This document shows, one piece after another, positions 25,375 through 36,668 of a DNA stretch of 64,000 nt; within the stretch, counting starts at the first letter, position 1, and each line of letters opens with the position of its first letter. Under the pieces are notes generated by a model. That model saw only the letters and a list, made by a program, of their open reading frames with translations, searched no databases and was not told the DNA's origin. Made by a program: the position numbers and the translations under genes. Where the stretch lies: assembly GCF_020520425.1 (NCBI RefSeq), contig NC_079487.1, forward strand, positions 130,346,385-130,410,384. Reading direction: 5' to 3'. Source of the stretch: Spinacia oleracea. Its lineage: Eukaryota > Streptophyta > Magnoliopsida > Caryophyllales > Amaranthaceae.

Positions 25375-27910
25375 CTTATTTCGAAATTGTAACCTGAGCC
25401 AACATAGGACTCACAAATTCATGCTCATGTCGGATCATGCTTTTTTCGTACATGTAACGTATAGAACTTTTTTCGTGTTGGGCCATCCCAACCTAGTGCC
25501 ATATTTAATCGTGGATAAGTGATGATCTATCAAAATATGGTTTATGCACCCGGGTGCACAATGCTCACTGTGCACCTTGTTTTTAAATGAACATATAGTT
25601 CAAATACAAAGAACATATTGTTCATACCCAAAGAACATATAATTCAATTCCATAGAACATATAGTTTAAATATTTCACTAGTACATGTACATTGAAATCA
25701 TTTTCAATGTTCTTTAGATTTTCAATAAATGTTCAACAGGGTGCACAATGAGCAATGAGCACTATGCATTCGAGTGTATAATCCAAATTACGATGATCTA
25801 TGGGAATTATAAGAGCGAATTTGTGAAAATTAACTAAAATTACATGTTTTGTACTTGAACCATGCCCAAAATCGTGTTGACACATAATTTTTTTATTTTT
25901 TTTTTGATAAAATGTTGACACATAATTAACTCAAATCAAATGAGGTTGGAATTGATTTACTTGACTATATCGAGATTTACAGGACCTAGCACATTGTTAG
26001 TATGTACCTGACACATTAATTTACAGGATCTAAATAAATCAAAAATACGACCCCTCTTAAAAGTGCACTCGTAACTCATATTAAAATACGGATGAGGAAC
26101 TTTGTCCTCCTTTCAACCATCTCATTTGAATTGAGCTTTAAAAAGTAAATAAAAATTGAATAGCTCTACCAAAAACTCTTCGACTAGTGAGGCAGTAACC
26201 CAGACTAACACTTGCCACTAAAATGCCGACCTAGCCAATGGATCACCCAGTACAACTCAACCCAACCCAACCCATGAACTACCCAAACCCTCTTCCTAAT
26301 TTTACATTCCCAAACCCGGTTTTCAACCCGTGAAAAAGTAGTTAGATATATATATAAGTTGTTACTACTATTAGTTGTTACTACGTACTACTTTGTGTAT
26401 TATTATTCTCTCTTCTCTCTTCTCAATCCCTTGTTCTTAAAATGTTAAATAGAAGACTTTTCTTCGTTTGATTACTCAGAGAATGCGCAAAAGACACTCT
26501 TCAGGATTATGTGAAGAAAAAAAATGTAGGGAGTTAAGTAAAAAAGATAAAAGGTAAACCGAAACTGAACCGATTGCATGCATTTGTTTTCATTTCTGTT
26601 TCAATTTCATTTCTTGAATTCGACCCCGATTTCTTTTCATTTGTTTTGGATAATTTCCGTTTCTTGAACTTTTGGGTATAAGTTCTCATGCATATTCTTG
26701 TGTAAAATTTGAAATCGAAGGAGTATTCGTACTATTTTGTAGTTCTTCTTTAGGTGAGCTTTTAGGCGATTCCTCAAATTCTTTGTATTCACAACCTGGA
26801 GGTGCTTATTCCTAAAATTGCAACCTGAGCCAACTCAGGACCCACAAATTCATGCTCGTATCGTATCATGCTTTTTTCATACATGTACAGTGTCATGCTT
26901 TTTTCGTGATGGACCATCTCTTTTTAGTGTCATCTTTAATCGTGGATAGTGATGGCCTATGGAGAAAATAAGAGCAAAATTTGTGGAAGTTAACTAAAAT
27001 TATGTTTTGTACTCGAACCATGCCAAAAATCTTGTTGACACATAATTAACCCAAATCATATGAGGTCGGTATTGATTTACTTAACTATATCCATATTTAC
27101 AGGACCTGAGTACCTGGCACATTGTTAGTATATACTTTGACACATTTTTAGATTTACAGGACCTGAATACCGACACTTTATTAGCATATACCAGACATAT
27201 TTTTAGATTTACGAGTCCTAAATAAACCAAAAATACGACACCTCTTAAAAAGTGCACTCGTAACTCATATTAAAAAATATGGATGGAGTAACTTTGTCCT
27301 AATTTCAGCCATCTATCTGAATCGAGCGTGACTAAAAAAACTCTTTGCCCAGTGAGGCAGTGACCCAGACTGACACTTGCTACTAAAATGCCGACCCAAC
27401 CAGTTGATCACCCAATACACAGCCAAATACAACTCAACCCAACCCTAATAGAGATTTGAGTACGCACGCGAAAGTTTTGATGGACCTCAATTATATAACA
27501 AAATTGCATTTTTATCATTGATTACAATAATAAGAATTGTATAACTATATTTGTGAGAGTCCATGTCTCTCACTTATATCTTTGGTAGAACCTTTTGTGG
27601 GAGCTCTCTTGATTGACTCATCCCTAAACTTATGCAAATACAACCTATTTATAGTTGTTCAATATATGTCATCTTCATTCTCTAGAATTTTCTACTTCTT
27701 CACTGACTAGATTTTTCTAGACACTTAGATATTTTTCTAAGTAAGTTCTAGACATTATTTTGGCTAAATTTTTCTACACACTTTACTACTAGATTTTTAA
27801 AAAGTACATTATACATTTAGATTAACATTTTAACAAACCCGTGAACTACCCTAACCCCCTTCTTAATTTTACATTCCAAACATAGTCTCAAACCCAGTTT
27901 CCAACTCGTG
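25375..27910. repeat. Diverged direct duplication upstream of the 28187 gene
   Basis: Copy A spans about 25375-26340 and copy B about 26815-27910. Shared phrases in the same order include gtaacctgagccaac against gcaacctgagccaac, acaaattcatgctc, atcatgcttttttc, cataattaac, aggacct, aaagtgcactcgtaactcat, gtgaggcagt and ttaattttacattcc. Copy A carries an extra block of about 250 bp (roughly 25540-25790) with gtgcacaatg words at both sides. Copy B carries the solo LTR at 27446-27835. Confidence 0.8.
27446..27835 (-). mobile_element. Solo LTR, Ty1-copia type likely
   Basis: On the minus strand it starts TGTTAAAATGTTAATC and runs about 390 bp to the other boundary. A 5-bp direct duplication, aaccc, flanks it (27441-27445 and 27836-27840). 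No internal coding region is present, so recombination between two LTRs of an older insertion is the simplest explanation. It interrupts copy B but not copy A of the surrounding duplication, so it is younger than that duplication or was inserted into one copy only. Confidence 0.65.
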
Positions 27911-28186
27911 AACCACCCTGTACATGACCGGGTTGACTCATGACCTAGCTGAAGCGGGTCACCCCACCCGGTAGCCAAAAGCCAACTCTACTCGCGACTG
28001 TTGCCAGTTGCCACCGCTTAATCCGGAAGACGGAAGTCGAAGTTTGTAGAAGAATTGAAGAAAAAAACACATATGCTTAGAACAGGGAGGAGCTTTCTAG
28101 ATATTTAGCCGTTACGTCTTCGAAATTTGCAAACCCCATCCATCTCTCACCTCTGACCAAATCATCTTCCTCACTTCCAATCAAAG

Positions 28187-29073
28187 ATGGAAGAACAGCA
28201 TATTACCCAGAAAAGAAGAAAGATACATGAAATCAACAACAACAATAACAGTGAATCATCATTAACAAGGAGGATAAAGATGTTTTGTCCAGCAGCATCA
28301 AAGGTAGCAGAAATCATGGCGTGGGAAGACCAGAGATTGGATTTAGGCAAAATTGCTCGAGTTTTCGGGCTCGAACCCGAGACCTTGAAGCTCAATGGAC
28401 ACTTCATTAGTAGAGGTGTAGACCTAATTGCTTCCTCTGTTACATGGAGGTCGCTTCTTTCTTTCTTCTGTTCTAAGGGTTTGTCTACTGGAACTGATTC
28501 TTCCGATGCTCTCGTCGTCGATGGAAAGCTCTTCAACTCTGGCATTAAGAGTATGTCTACCTTCTCTCACTTTGTTGAGGTTACTTGTATGATTATTGTT
28601 AAAATCAGGTGTTTTTTGATGTAATTAAATGTTTGTTGTTTGCCAGGAGGACGTGATTCGGGACCTGTAGTTGAGAATGGAGTGAATTGTGTAAATTTAC
28701 AAGAGGAAGGTGGAGGAACTGGGCGAATCAATAAGAAGTTGAAGGAGAATCAGATGGATAAATTTGGTGACAGTATTGCATTGAAAAGGAAAATTTGTCT
28801 GGAAAATGTTAGTCCCTTGATAAAGAGAAACAGAGTTAATGGAAGCTACTCAGACGAATTCTCTATAGGTATAAAAATGTGATGAACCCGTTACATGTCT
28901 CGTAGTACATTGATTTACTCAGAATCTGAAGAATCGATGCACATTCTTATGCAGGTCATGAAGAAAGTGAGTATAGCATCAGCAAGCTACGTTGTGGCTA
29001 CCAGTTGCGCGATACTGTGAAGAGAACAAGGGAAGATGAAGTCGTAGCATCATCCTGTAAGAGAGCACGATGA
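28187..29073 (+). CDS. Uncharacterised basic protein, probably nuclear, 234 aa
   Basis: Three exons: 28187-28550, 28647-28868 and 28955-29073. Phases match (705 nt). I do not recognise a named family. The N-terminus has a basic cluster (KRRK, residues 9-12), then an asparagine-rich stretch. Residues about 49-100 look like a conserved globular core (RLDLGKIARVFGLEPETLKL, GHFISRGVDLIASS, TWRSLLSFF). The second half is hydrophilic with further basic clusters (LKRK, IKRNR) and ends in CKRAR, suggesting a nuclear protein. No signal peptide or membrane segment is seen. The 3' end faces the 3' end of the ribosomal protein gene about 0.7 kb away. The upstream region contains a direct duplication that may have altered its promoter. 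Confidence 0.78.
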
Positions 29074-29780
29074 ATTGAGCATCATCTTTGTAAATAGAAG
29101 GGAAACACAAACAGTCTGCAAATATCCTTCTCTTAGATTTTCTTGGTAGCAGAATGTTTTTTTTTACCTCCATGTGTGTTGAAGGAGAAAAGTACCTGAC
29201 AAAACTGCAAGTCTCAAAGAAAAGAAACACTATAATGTTTAAGAATACATGGAAGTTGTATCTGCAGCTTAAATCAATTGCTTCTGGTAATTTCAACTCT
29301 TATACAGTATCTTCCCTGACAAAGACTAAGCTCACAGCATAAAATGCTACGTAAAATTGCTAAATTCCACATGGGTTGAACTGAAAGCGCCTAGGATTGT
29401 TCATGGACAAACGAACTGTATGAAACTTGGATGGTACTCTGTAACAATTTAAAACGTCAAGGCAAAGAAACTGATTTCACCAACATCATAAAGCAAGTTC
29501 TGAAATCAAACTCAAGAGATGTTGTTCCTTATTCATTGACCAGATGAGCTAAAACGAATTACAGCTTCAAGAAAAACCACATGATGTTCTAAGTAATGCA
29601 TGCTCGCAGTTCAACCAGGGTGGTTGACACAACTACACGTATATTTCATCCTAAGCTAAAGAGAAAAGGGTTAAATATGAAAATAAATCTCATTTCTAGC
29701 TGCAAAATTGTCTGATGGTTGAAGCCTCGTGAAAAGATATGGCTACAATCATATCAAGTGATTGGGATGTGCATAGAAAA
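29074..29780. other. Convergent 3' flank between two genes
   Basis: About 700 bp between the stop codons of the 28187 gene (plus) and the uL4m gene (minus). It presumably holds both 3' UTRs and poly-A sites. Small open frames here lack domains. Nothing else noted. Confidence 0.5.
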
Positions 29781-32700
29781 TCAACTCGTTACCATATCCT
29801 TGCTTCCTTCTCGTTTGATTGGGGTGTGCATCCGCTCAACTATCCGATTCACTGCCCCACGAGACATAACCAAAGTGTCGTGTTGCAAGATGCTGTACAC
29901 ATTCAGACCCTGAAATAAAAACAAATGGCTCAACAGTGTGCACAAGAAAGGTTTTTTAATATACCAAAAAATGTGCAGCTAAATCACAAGACTTCAAATT
30001 AACTTTTTGAAGGCTAGAAGGAGAGAAAAGACTTGGTAGAAAAGATAGAATGTTGTAACTTACAATTGAAGGCAACACATTAACATAATGTATGTTCTGT
30101 GTAGCCAACTTCAACTTTTCATTAATAGGACCATCATCAACCAACAGCAATTTCTTTGAATCGTCCAGCCCATTGACCCAATGAACAATGTTTTTGGTTT
30201 TGTGAGTAGGGACCTCCAGATCATCAAAAATCACAAGCTGTGCATAACTAAACTAATTAATGCAGATTTTCTAAATAGTGAATCATAAATGACCAACTCA
30301 ATATGGCCAATGAAAGAAAATACTTATAGCTTACTAACTGAGAATAGCAGTGGAGATAATAATACTTTATCTAACAAAACTCATATTTCAGCCAATGTAG
30401 AAAAATATACGAAAAGAACTTCCACAAGAAACACCCTGTACTTGTACGTAACTGAAAAGATGTCCCCTTTCATATCTAAATTTGTGCACCTACCACGGCT
30501 ACCCCTAAACTTTATACTGTGTTCCGCGAGTGCAAAAAAAAACATCAGTATAGTTTGACACAAACTAACAGCAACAACTTTTATTGTTTTTTAACCACTA
30601 TGCTCATTTGACCCTAATTCTACTATTATGTACTGCGAAAATACAGCACAATGTAGTTACACAATAAAGAAAAGGGTTATACAGATCAAGTTGCTCAAGC
30701 CTTTCCGAACTAAATTGTACATGCAAGCAATTTTACACACTTTATTTGATCAGATAGGTGAGAACCTTCAGCTATCAGCAGGACCTAAAGCACTTGTGAA
30801 GCAGTGGAACACTCTACCCCACCTCACCCCCCAAAAAACTATCAACTAAGATATGTACTTCCTCCGTTTTTTAATACTTGCAACGTTTGAGATTTTTACA
30901 CTATTTTACATATTTTACGTTGACAATTGTTTGTGATTTATACGTAAGATAAAACAGTCATGTGGGATCTTGTTAGATTCGTTTTAATGTGTATTTTTAA
31001 AATATTAACTTTTTATATTTTTTGCTTAAAAAGAATTGAAGATAATAATGAGGAAAATTTGTCATAAAGGACCTTTTAAAACACAAAAATTGTGAGAAAG
31101 GACCTTTTAAAAAAAAAGTTGTGAAAGAAGGCCCAATTGGGTTTTTTTTTGTTGTGAATAAGGACCATAAGCCATATTCCGGTGGTCAATGACTGTTTTC
31201 CGGCGTTGACCATCACGTGACATGCACGTGTCTTAAATTTTTACAATTTTTTTTAAAAAGTTTCCCTCCATGTTTCCCCCACCCCCCACCTAACTTATTC
31301 AGATCTTAAAAAAAAAACCGATTCTTGAAATTAGGTAACACTAAGAACACTAATTTCAAGAACCAAAAAATTGGAGAAATTTGAGGGAAAAAATTAGGGC
31401 TTTTAGTGTTATCTCGTACGAAAAGGACTGGCAAGCAATTGGGTTGCGCGAATTTAGTTGATTTCAACTGGGGAGAAGAAATTCGTGGTTGGAAGGAAGA
31501 AGAAAATGGTGGAGGAGCAGCAGAGTAGGAGAGAGAAAATCGATTTTTTTTTTAAGATTTGAATAAGTTAGTTGAGGGTGGGGAAAACTTGGAGGGAAAC
31601 TTTTAAAAAAAAATTGTTATACACGTGCGTGTCACGTGATGGTCAACGCCGGAAAACCTTCGTTGACCACCGGAATATGGCTTATGGTCCTTATTCACAA
31701 CAAAAAAATTCAATTGGGCCTTCTTTCACAACTTTTTTTTTAAAAGGTCCTTTCTCACAATTTTTGTGTTTTAAAAGGTCATTTCTGACAAATTTTCCTA
31801 ATAATGATCAAAGTTGTGCATTGGCATGCGTGAAAGTGATCAACGTTGCAAGTAAAAATAAACGGAGGAAGTATAAGATATCACCATATTATCTGCCTTG
31901 AAAAATAAACACTAGGTGATAAAGAAAAGGCAAAAAATTCATTCATCAAAACCTGTAATGAAATTCACATACTAGTAGCATTACATTAAGAAAAAGACCA
32001 GCCTAATTCTTAAGGCATCTCCAAGGTTGGATACAAAATATTTGAGATTCAAAAGATGGATTGATGGAAGGACAATTTGTTACATCCTTTTAGGCACTAT
32101 AATATTGCATGGTCTTAAATCCATGAGCATCTATATGTGTTGGATGCATGTTGTGAGAGAAGGAGAGAAGTCATACCTTCCCTTCTGTGGCACGTGCTGA
32201 TAATGCAATCTTCAAGCCCAAACGCCGAACCATTTTGTTTAGCTTAAAGGCATGACTCCGTGGTTTAGGACCATGCATGGTAGAACCTCCTCTCATCTGT
32301 CATTTCCCATAGGATTTGACAAATTATTTTATATCACTGAACCGCTGAGGGCTCTGACTACTGGAGTAATAAGTAATTTTTACATGGTCAAAGTCAAAAG
32401 CAAAAACTTCAGCAAAGTGGATTGATTAGAAGAATATTCCATTACATGACAACTACGTTTTGATCCCTGCCTTGCTCTACCAGTACCCTTCTGCGGATGC
32501 GGCTTTCTCCCAGTTCCACTTACTTCACTGATTGTTTTAGTGGAATGGGTTCCCTGAAATCCATACATGAAATACTTTATTAGGATAATTATTGTGTAAC
32601 AAGATCATAAGAGAAGGGATCCATACCGAGAGGTAAAAGTAACATCTCAAGTGAGCTGCACTCATATTAACTTCCCTAATACGTAACCATTATAAAATCT

Positions 32701-34255
32701 AGGACCACGGACATCAGGTGCAAAAAACAACACAAGCGAGTAAGTGACCTTCGCCCTTAAATAAAAAAAAAAACTGATCTTTGAATCCGTTTAAATTTTA
32801 TTTTATTCATTCTTCATTCTCATCTGGGGGTAGTCATCCAACTTCCAAGTACAAAAAATATAATCACCTGTTGACGCTTGGCAAGCTGCCATCTCACAAC
32901 TCTATGCACAATGTCTTTCCTGATTGGTACATCAAACACATCCCCAGCTAATGCCATAAGTCCCTTATCTTCAAAATGAAAATTCGTCACAGGGATTACC
33001 AGATCCTGGTACACTCCTATACACAAACAACACAATAAATCAGCAACAACAGAAAGAATTCATTCTTCTGAACTCCAAACAAGATTTCTAATGGTTACAG
33101 CTAGTATTGCAAATGGTTCACGAGACCAAAAAACTCAAAACTCAAGAGTCAAGATAACGCCCCACATCAATTTTACCCTTTGATCACACTCTTGTCTTTA
33201 CATTAGACGCACATTGAGGAACCATATATAACCAGATTAAAACATAAAACAGGATATCCATATCGCAACCTCACAAGTTTCAAGCTACAATTATCTGACT
33301 CGGCTACCAGAGTCGACACATCCAGGTGTCAGACTAATGGACTATGCCATTCTATGAAGGGTTAGCTGGTTTTAGTCCCAAATGAAGGTTAAGTGTCTAT
33401 CCATACAAGAATTCGAAATGGGCATTCAAAATGAAATGGAAAGTCCAAGTTAACATAGGTTTCAAGGTGACAAAATTACCATGACAATTTCTAAGCCTAT
33501 TCCACTAGTTGAATAATCACAAGTGCTATCCTAATAAACATTGCAAAGATGATTTTTCTGCAAATCCACATACCTTGAGTATGATCTGCAATCGACACAG
33601 ACTTCTTGGGCATAAGCAAATTAGATGGGATTTCACCATTACTTGAATATGGTGTCACAGTGGTTGTTGAAAGCAGTCGACTATATGAAACCGCCTACTT
33701 AATCAAAACCCAGAAAATTAATACACATTCATAAAGTAAAACTATTCAAGAAAAATGTGTTCTTTGATCTATAATTTTTTTTTTTTAAACAGAAACTCCA
33801 TCAAGTTGCTACCAATGATTTTCGAAAAATCCTTATTTTGATACATATAAAGCAAAACATAGATTAAAAAACTGAGCATTTCCCCCCAACTTTTCGTCTA
33901 ATCAATCGTTTTCCACAAATTTAACAAATAAAACCCAGAACTATTTCAAAAAATCACAACCTAGAATCAGAAACTGGACATTTTTTCCCCAGTTTCTCGT
34001 CAAACTATTAATTTCCCACACATTTTATCTAACTTAACCAAAAATCCATAATTAATTCGAACAATTAGGGTCAAATTAGTGCCTTAAATCCTTGTCATTT
34101 CGCTTTACCATTAATTCCAATAATTTTGGGGAAATAATAATTAGACGACACGGGGAAATCGAAGGAGGAGAGAGAAATCTTACGGGGGAAGGAAGATGAG
34201 CATGATGAGGGCGGATCAAGTGGTGATGGAGGGCAGCCAAGATCCTCTTCGCCAT
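29781..34255 (-). CDS. Mitochondrial large-subunit ribosomal protein uL4 (L4), 290 aa
   Basis: Seven minus-strand exons: 34255-34184, 33694-33574, 33016-32868, 32553-32446, 32296-32177, 30237-30064 and 29909-29781, totalling 873 nt with consistent phases. Residues 1 to about 60 are basic and histidine/serine-rich ([18 protein letters not shown]), a plausible mitochondrial targeting peptide. The L4/L1e fold follows: [20 protein letters not shown], the signature loop [19 protein letters not shown], then [15 protein letters not shown], and a C-terminal domain ([35 protein letters not shown]). uL4 binds 23S-type rRNA and its extended loop lines the peptide exit tunnel. Mitochondrial rather than chloroplast is inferred from overall similarity to plant mitochondrial L4. 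Intron 5 (1.9 kb) contains nested transposons. Confidence 0.93.
30858..31871. mobile_element. Stowaway MITE in uL4m intron 5, interrupted by a larger element
   Basis: The ends cttcctccgttttttaatac and acggaggaag, with inner arms acttgcaacgtt against aacgttgcaagt, are flanked by TA (30856-30857, 31872-31873). Without the 747-bp insert and its duplicated 9 bp, the element would be about 258 bp, a normal Stowaway size. Confidence 0.8.
31052..31798. mobile_element. Long-arm Mutator-like element nested in a Stowaway
   Basis: Ends are GGAAAATTTGTC and GACAAATTTTCC. Arms of roughly 180 bp share phrases such as ggaccttttaaaa, ttgtgaaagaaggcccaatt, ggaccataagccatattccgg and gtcacgtgat in inverted order. 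A perfect 9-bp direct duplication, taataatga, lies at 31043-31051 and 31799-31807. Non-coding interior of about 350 bp, GA-rich. The open frame at 31572-31901 is arm sequence, not a gene. Confidence 0.85.
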
Positions 34256-34360
34256 GGAGAACACTCTCAGGGCTACTTCGCTTGCCTGGGGTTTTGTGTT
34301 GGGTAAAAGGAGTTTAATGAGGAAATAGAAGAATGGTATAACAAAAGGGTTGCGCGCACA

Positions 34361-34652
34361 AGGTGTACAATAAATTTATTGTACATTAAGATAACTTTAA
34401 TATTTTTTTTTGTAATTTTAATCTAGTTTTGATTAATTTTTATATTAGTAAAAAAAATTGATAGATAAATATGTAAACGGTTAAATGATTAATTATATAC
34501 ATTATTAGTGGTTTTGAATAAATAAGTTTTACTAAAATGAAAAAATTTATCACTGAAAAAGTGAAAAGTAGATAACTTTTACATATATAAGCTTAACTTT
34601 TAAGCATTTTGAGTTAACTTTTACTCCGGTATACAATATTTATTGTACACCT
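34361..34652. repeat. Small repeat, copy 1 (gtgtacaata ends)
   Basis: It begins ggtgtacaataaatttattg and ends caatatttattgtacacc, with a central phrase gttttgattaatttttat. A second, diverged copy in the same orientation lies at about 35073-35343. The near-symmetric ends suggest a MITE family. It lies just upstream of the uL4m gene. Confidence 0.6.
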
Positions 34653-35072
34653 ATTGTAAATAAGAATTTGTGATGGTAGAAGGGTTTTGTATTAGAATGA
34701 TTTAAGGGCACAAATTAAGGCAACCGGGTTAAAGCACAATTTTACAATTTAAAAACACTTTTTACAGTTTATAAACCCATTTTAGAGTTTAAAAAGCACA
34801 TATGATAATTGTTCTTTTAAAGCAGATGTACTTTTGTGTAAAAATGTGCTTTTAACGGTAAATATGTGCTTTTAAACAATAAAAATGTGTTTTTTAAAGG
34901 AGTAAATATACAAAACTGACTCGAATACTCGATTGCATGTATCTCTACATACAACCGTATATATCTTCTACCGATTGATTTAAAGGGGCGTTTGGTCCGG
35001 TCGAGATAAAGGGAAAAAGGGAAAAAGAAAGGAAAGTATAATCGGGAATAATTGTATAATTGGTTGCAAAAT

Positions 35073-35343
35073 GGAATAAATTCATTGTACACCAACATAA
35101 CTTCTACCTACTTTTTATAACTTTTAATACGTTTTGATTAATTTTTACATTATCTAAAAAAAAGTTGATGGATAAACTTTTTAAAGGGTTAAATGATTAA
35201 TTTTATACATTAGATTTTGAAGATTTTTTTTTATTAAAATGAAAAAATTATCACTTAAAAATAGATAACTTTCACATATATAAGAGTAGCTTTTAAACAT
35301 CTTGAGTTAACTCTTACTCATGTGTACAATATTTATTGTACAC
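35073..35343. repeat. Small repeat, copy 2 (gtgtacaata ends)
   Basis: It shares with copy 1 the phrases gttttgattaattttta, gttaaatgattaatt, aaaatgaaaaaatt, atataagag/atataagct and caatatttattgtacac, in the same order. The left end is less well preserved. Confidence 0.6.
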
Positions 35344-35585
35344 CACTTGTAAATAAAAGTTTGTGAAAGCTAAGTAGTACAATAACTAGAAAATGTTCCT
35401 ATTAATATTGTTAGTCTTGCTACCATTTATCCAATCCGTTTACTATGGACTAGGGTGTACTATGAGAATGGTACACCCAGAAAACATACGTGCACATGTA
35501 AAAGAACATACATTAGGACAAAAGAACATACATTATGACAAAAGAACATGCGATGTTTTACTTTTTATTAGAAGTATAAACAGAG

Positions 35586-35690
35586 AGTGATGGATAGCTC
35601 AGTTGGTTAGAGCTTCCATCCCGGTTCCAGGTGATCCTGGGATCGATTCTCATCCCCGCCCTTGTGGCTCATTTGCACCAAAAGAAAAAC
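35586..35690 (+). mobile_element. tRNA-derived SINE-like fragment
   Basis: tagctcagttggttagagc resembles the tRNA A box, and about 35 bp on, gggatcgattctcatccc resembles a B box with surrounding stem. The interval between the boxes and the lack of a closing acceptor stem fit a tRNA-derived SINE head rather than a functional tRNA gene. It is followed by cccttgtggctcatttg and an A-rich tail (accaaaagaaaaacaaaa). The phrase cccttgtggct also occurs at 11931 beside the T-tract. An intact tRNA is unlikely. Confidence 0.5.
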
Positions 35691-35730
35691 AAAAAACTAT
35701 ATGGAGTAAATATATTCATGTTCTTTTCAC

Positions 35731-36010
35731 GGAGAATTTCTTTCTAGGGTAATTTGAGTTGTTTCAGCTCCGTTTGTGAAAGAAGTGAAGCCCAACAATC
35801 TTTAACGAATTCGTCTCTTTCGGCCGATCGGAATCCCGAAATGCTTCTTTTTAGTGTCGCCAGTTCAACTGTCGTACCGCGGCTGGACAGGAAATGAGGG
35901 GGCACTAACTAATAAAGAAAGGGTAGTATGCTTGCTTCGCCATGTAACTCCTGCCCCTCAGCTCCACGTTGGCCAACCGTGCCCGACACCTAGCTTACTT
36001 GTTTAGGCGT
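35731..36010. other. Candidate organelle (mitochondrial) DNA insert
   Basis: This block is much richer in G+C than both flanks and reads like plant mitochondrial intergenic sequence (for example tctttcggccgatcgg, gtcgtaccgcggctgg, gcccctcagctccacg). No open frame of note. The identification is by composition and a vague resemblance only, so it is tentative. Confidence 0.35.
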
Positions 36011-36668
36011 AAGGTAATATTCTTTTAGGTATATACTTGTTATTTAAAGTACATCATGTTCATTGTGTTCTATGATCAACCATCTAAATTGCGCCAATCC
36101 ACTTCTCTCAATATGTCGAAGACATTGCCGAAATGTTGTGTAATTGTGTTGTATAATAGGGCTATAGATTTAGTAAACCCCCATGTCTCTGTAATTCAAC
36201 TTCATTTCCTCAGCCAAGTAACTATAGCCTAATGGAATTTGGTATATTTTGCTAATTTGCCTCTCCAATTCTTGTTCAATTTGTTGAGCCTGTTCGTTCT
36301 ACATGTAATTATCTGCCCCCTTTTTGTTTGTAGGACAACTTTAGTGCATGGGATTTGCTTTAACACTATTATATCCATGCTAGTGATGACTGAAAGAGTG
36401 AAAGGTTGTACATGGAAGATTTAGCAGAATACAGAATACAACATTGGTTCAGTACAACCTTCTTTAGTATCAGCCGATAATCTTACTCACAGGTTAATTC
36501 TGACCGACTTGGACTTCTGATCGACTCCGTAGCCACTCTTTGAAAAAAAAACAAAATTGGTTACTTCTATTCATCTCTACATCAAATATCAACATTGTTT
36601 TAACAGATACACGTAGTACAAAGAAGAAAGGGAAGGGAAAAAAACAGTTTTAATTGGTGATTTTCTAC

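Noticed and set aside
25170-25522. Two overlapping plus-strand frames of 62 and 89 aa
   Set aside because: They begin at the Helitron-like boundary and run into the duplicated spacer; no domains, and the second copy of the duplication does not keep the frames.
31572-31901. 109-aa open frame inside the uL4m intron
   Set aside because: It runs through the right arm of the Mutator-like element and the Stowaway end, so it is transposon sequence.
35586-35660. Functional tRNA gene
   Set aside because: A- and B-box-like words are present, but the acceptor stem does not close and the anticodon arm is not convincing; a SINE head fits better.
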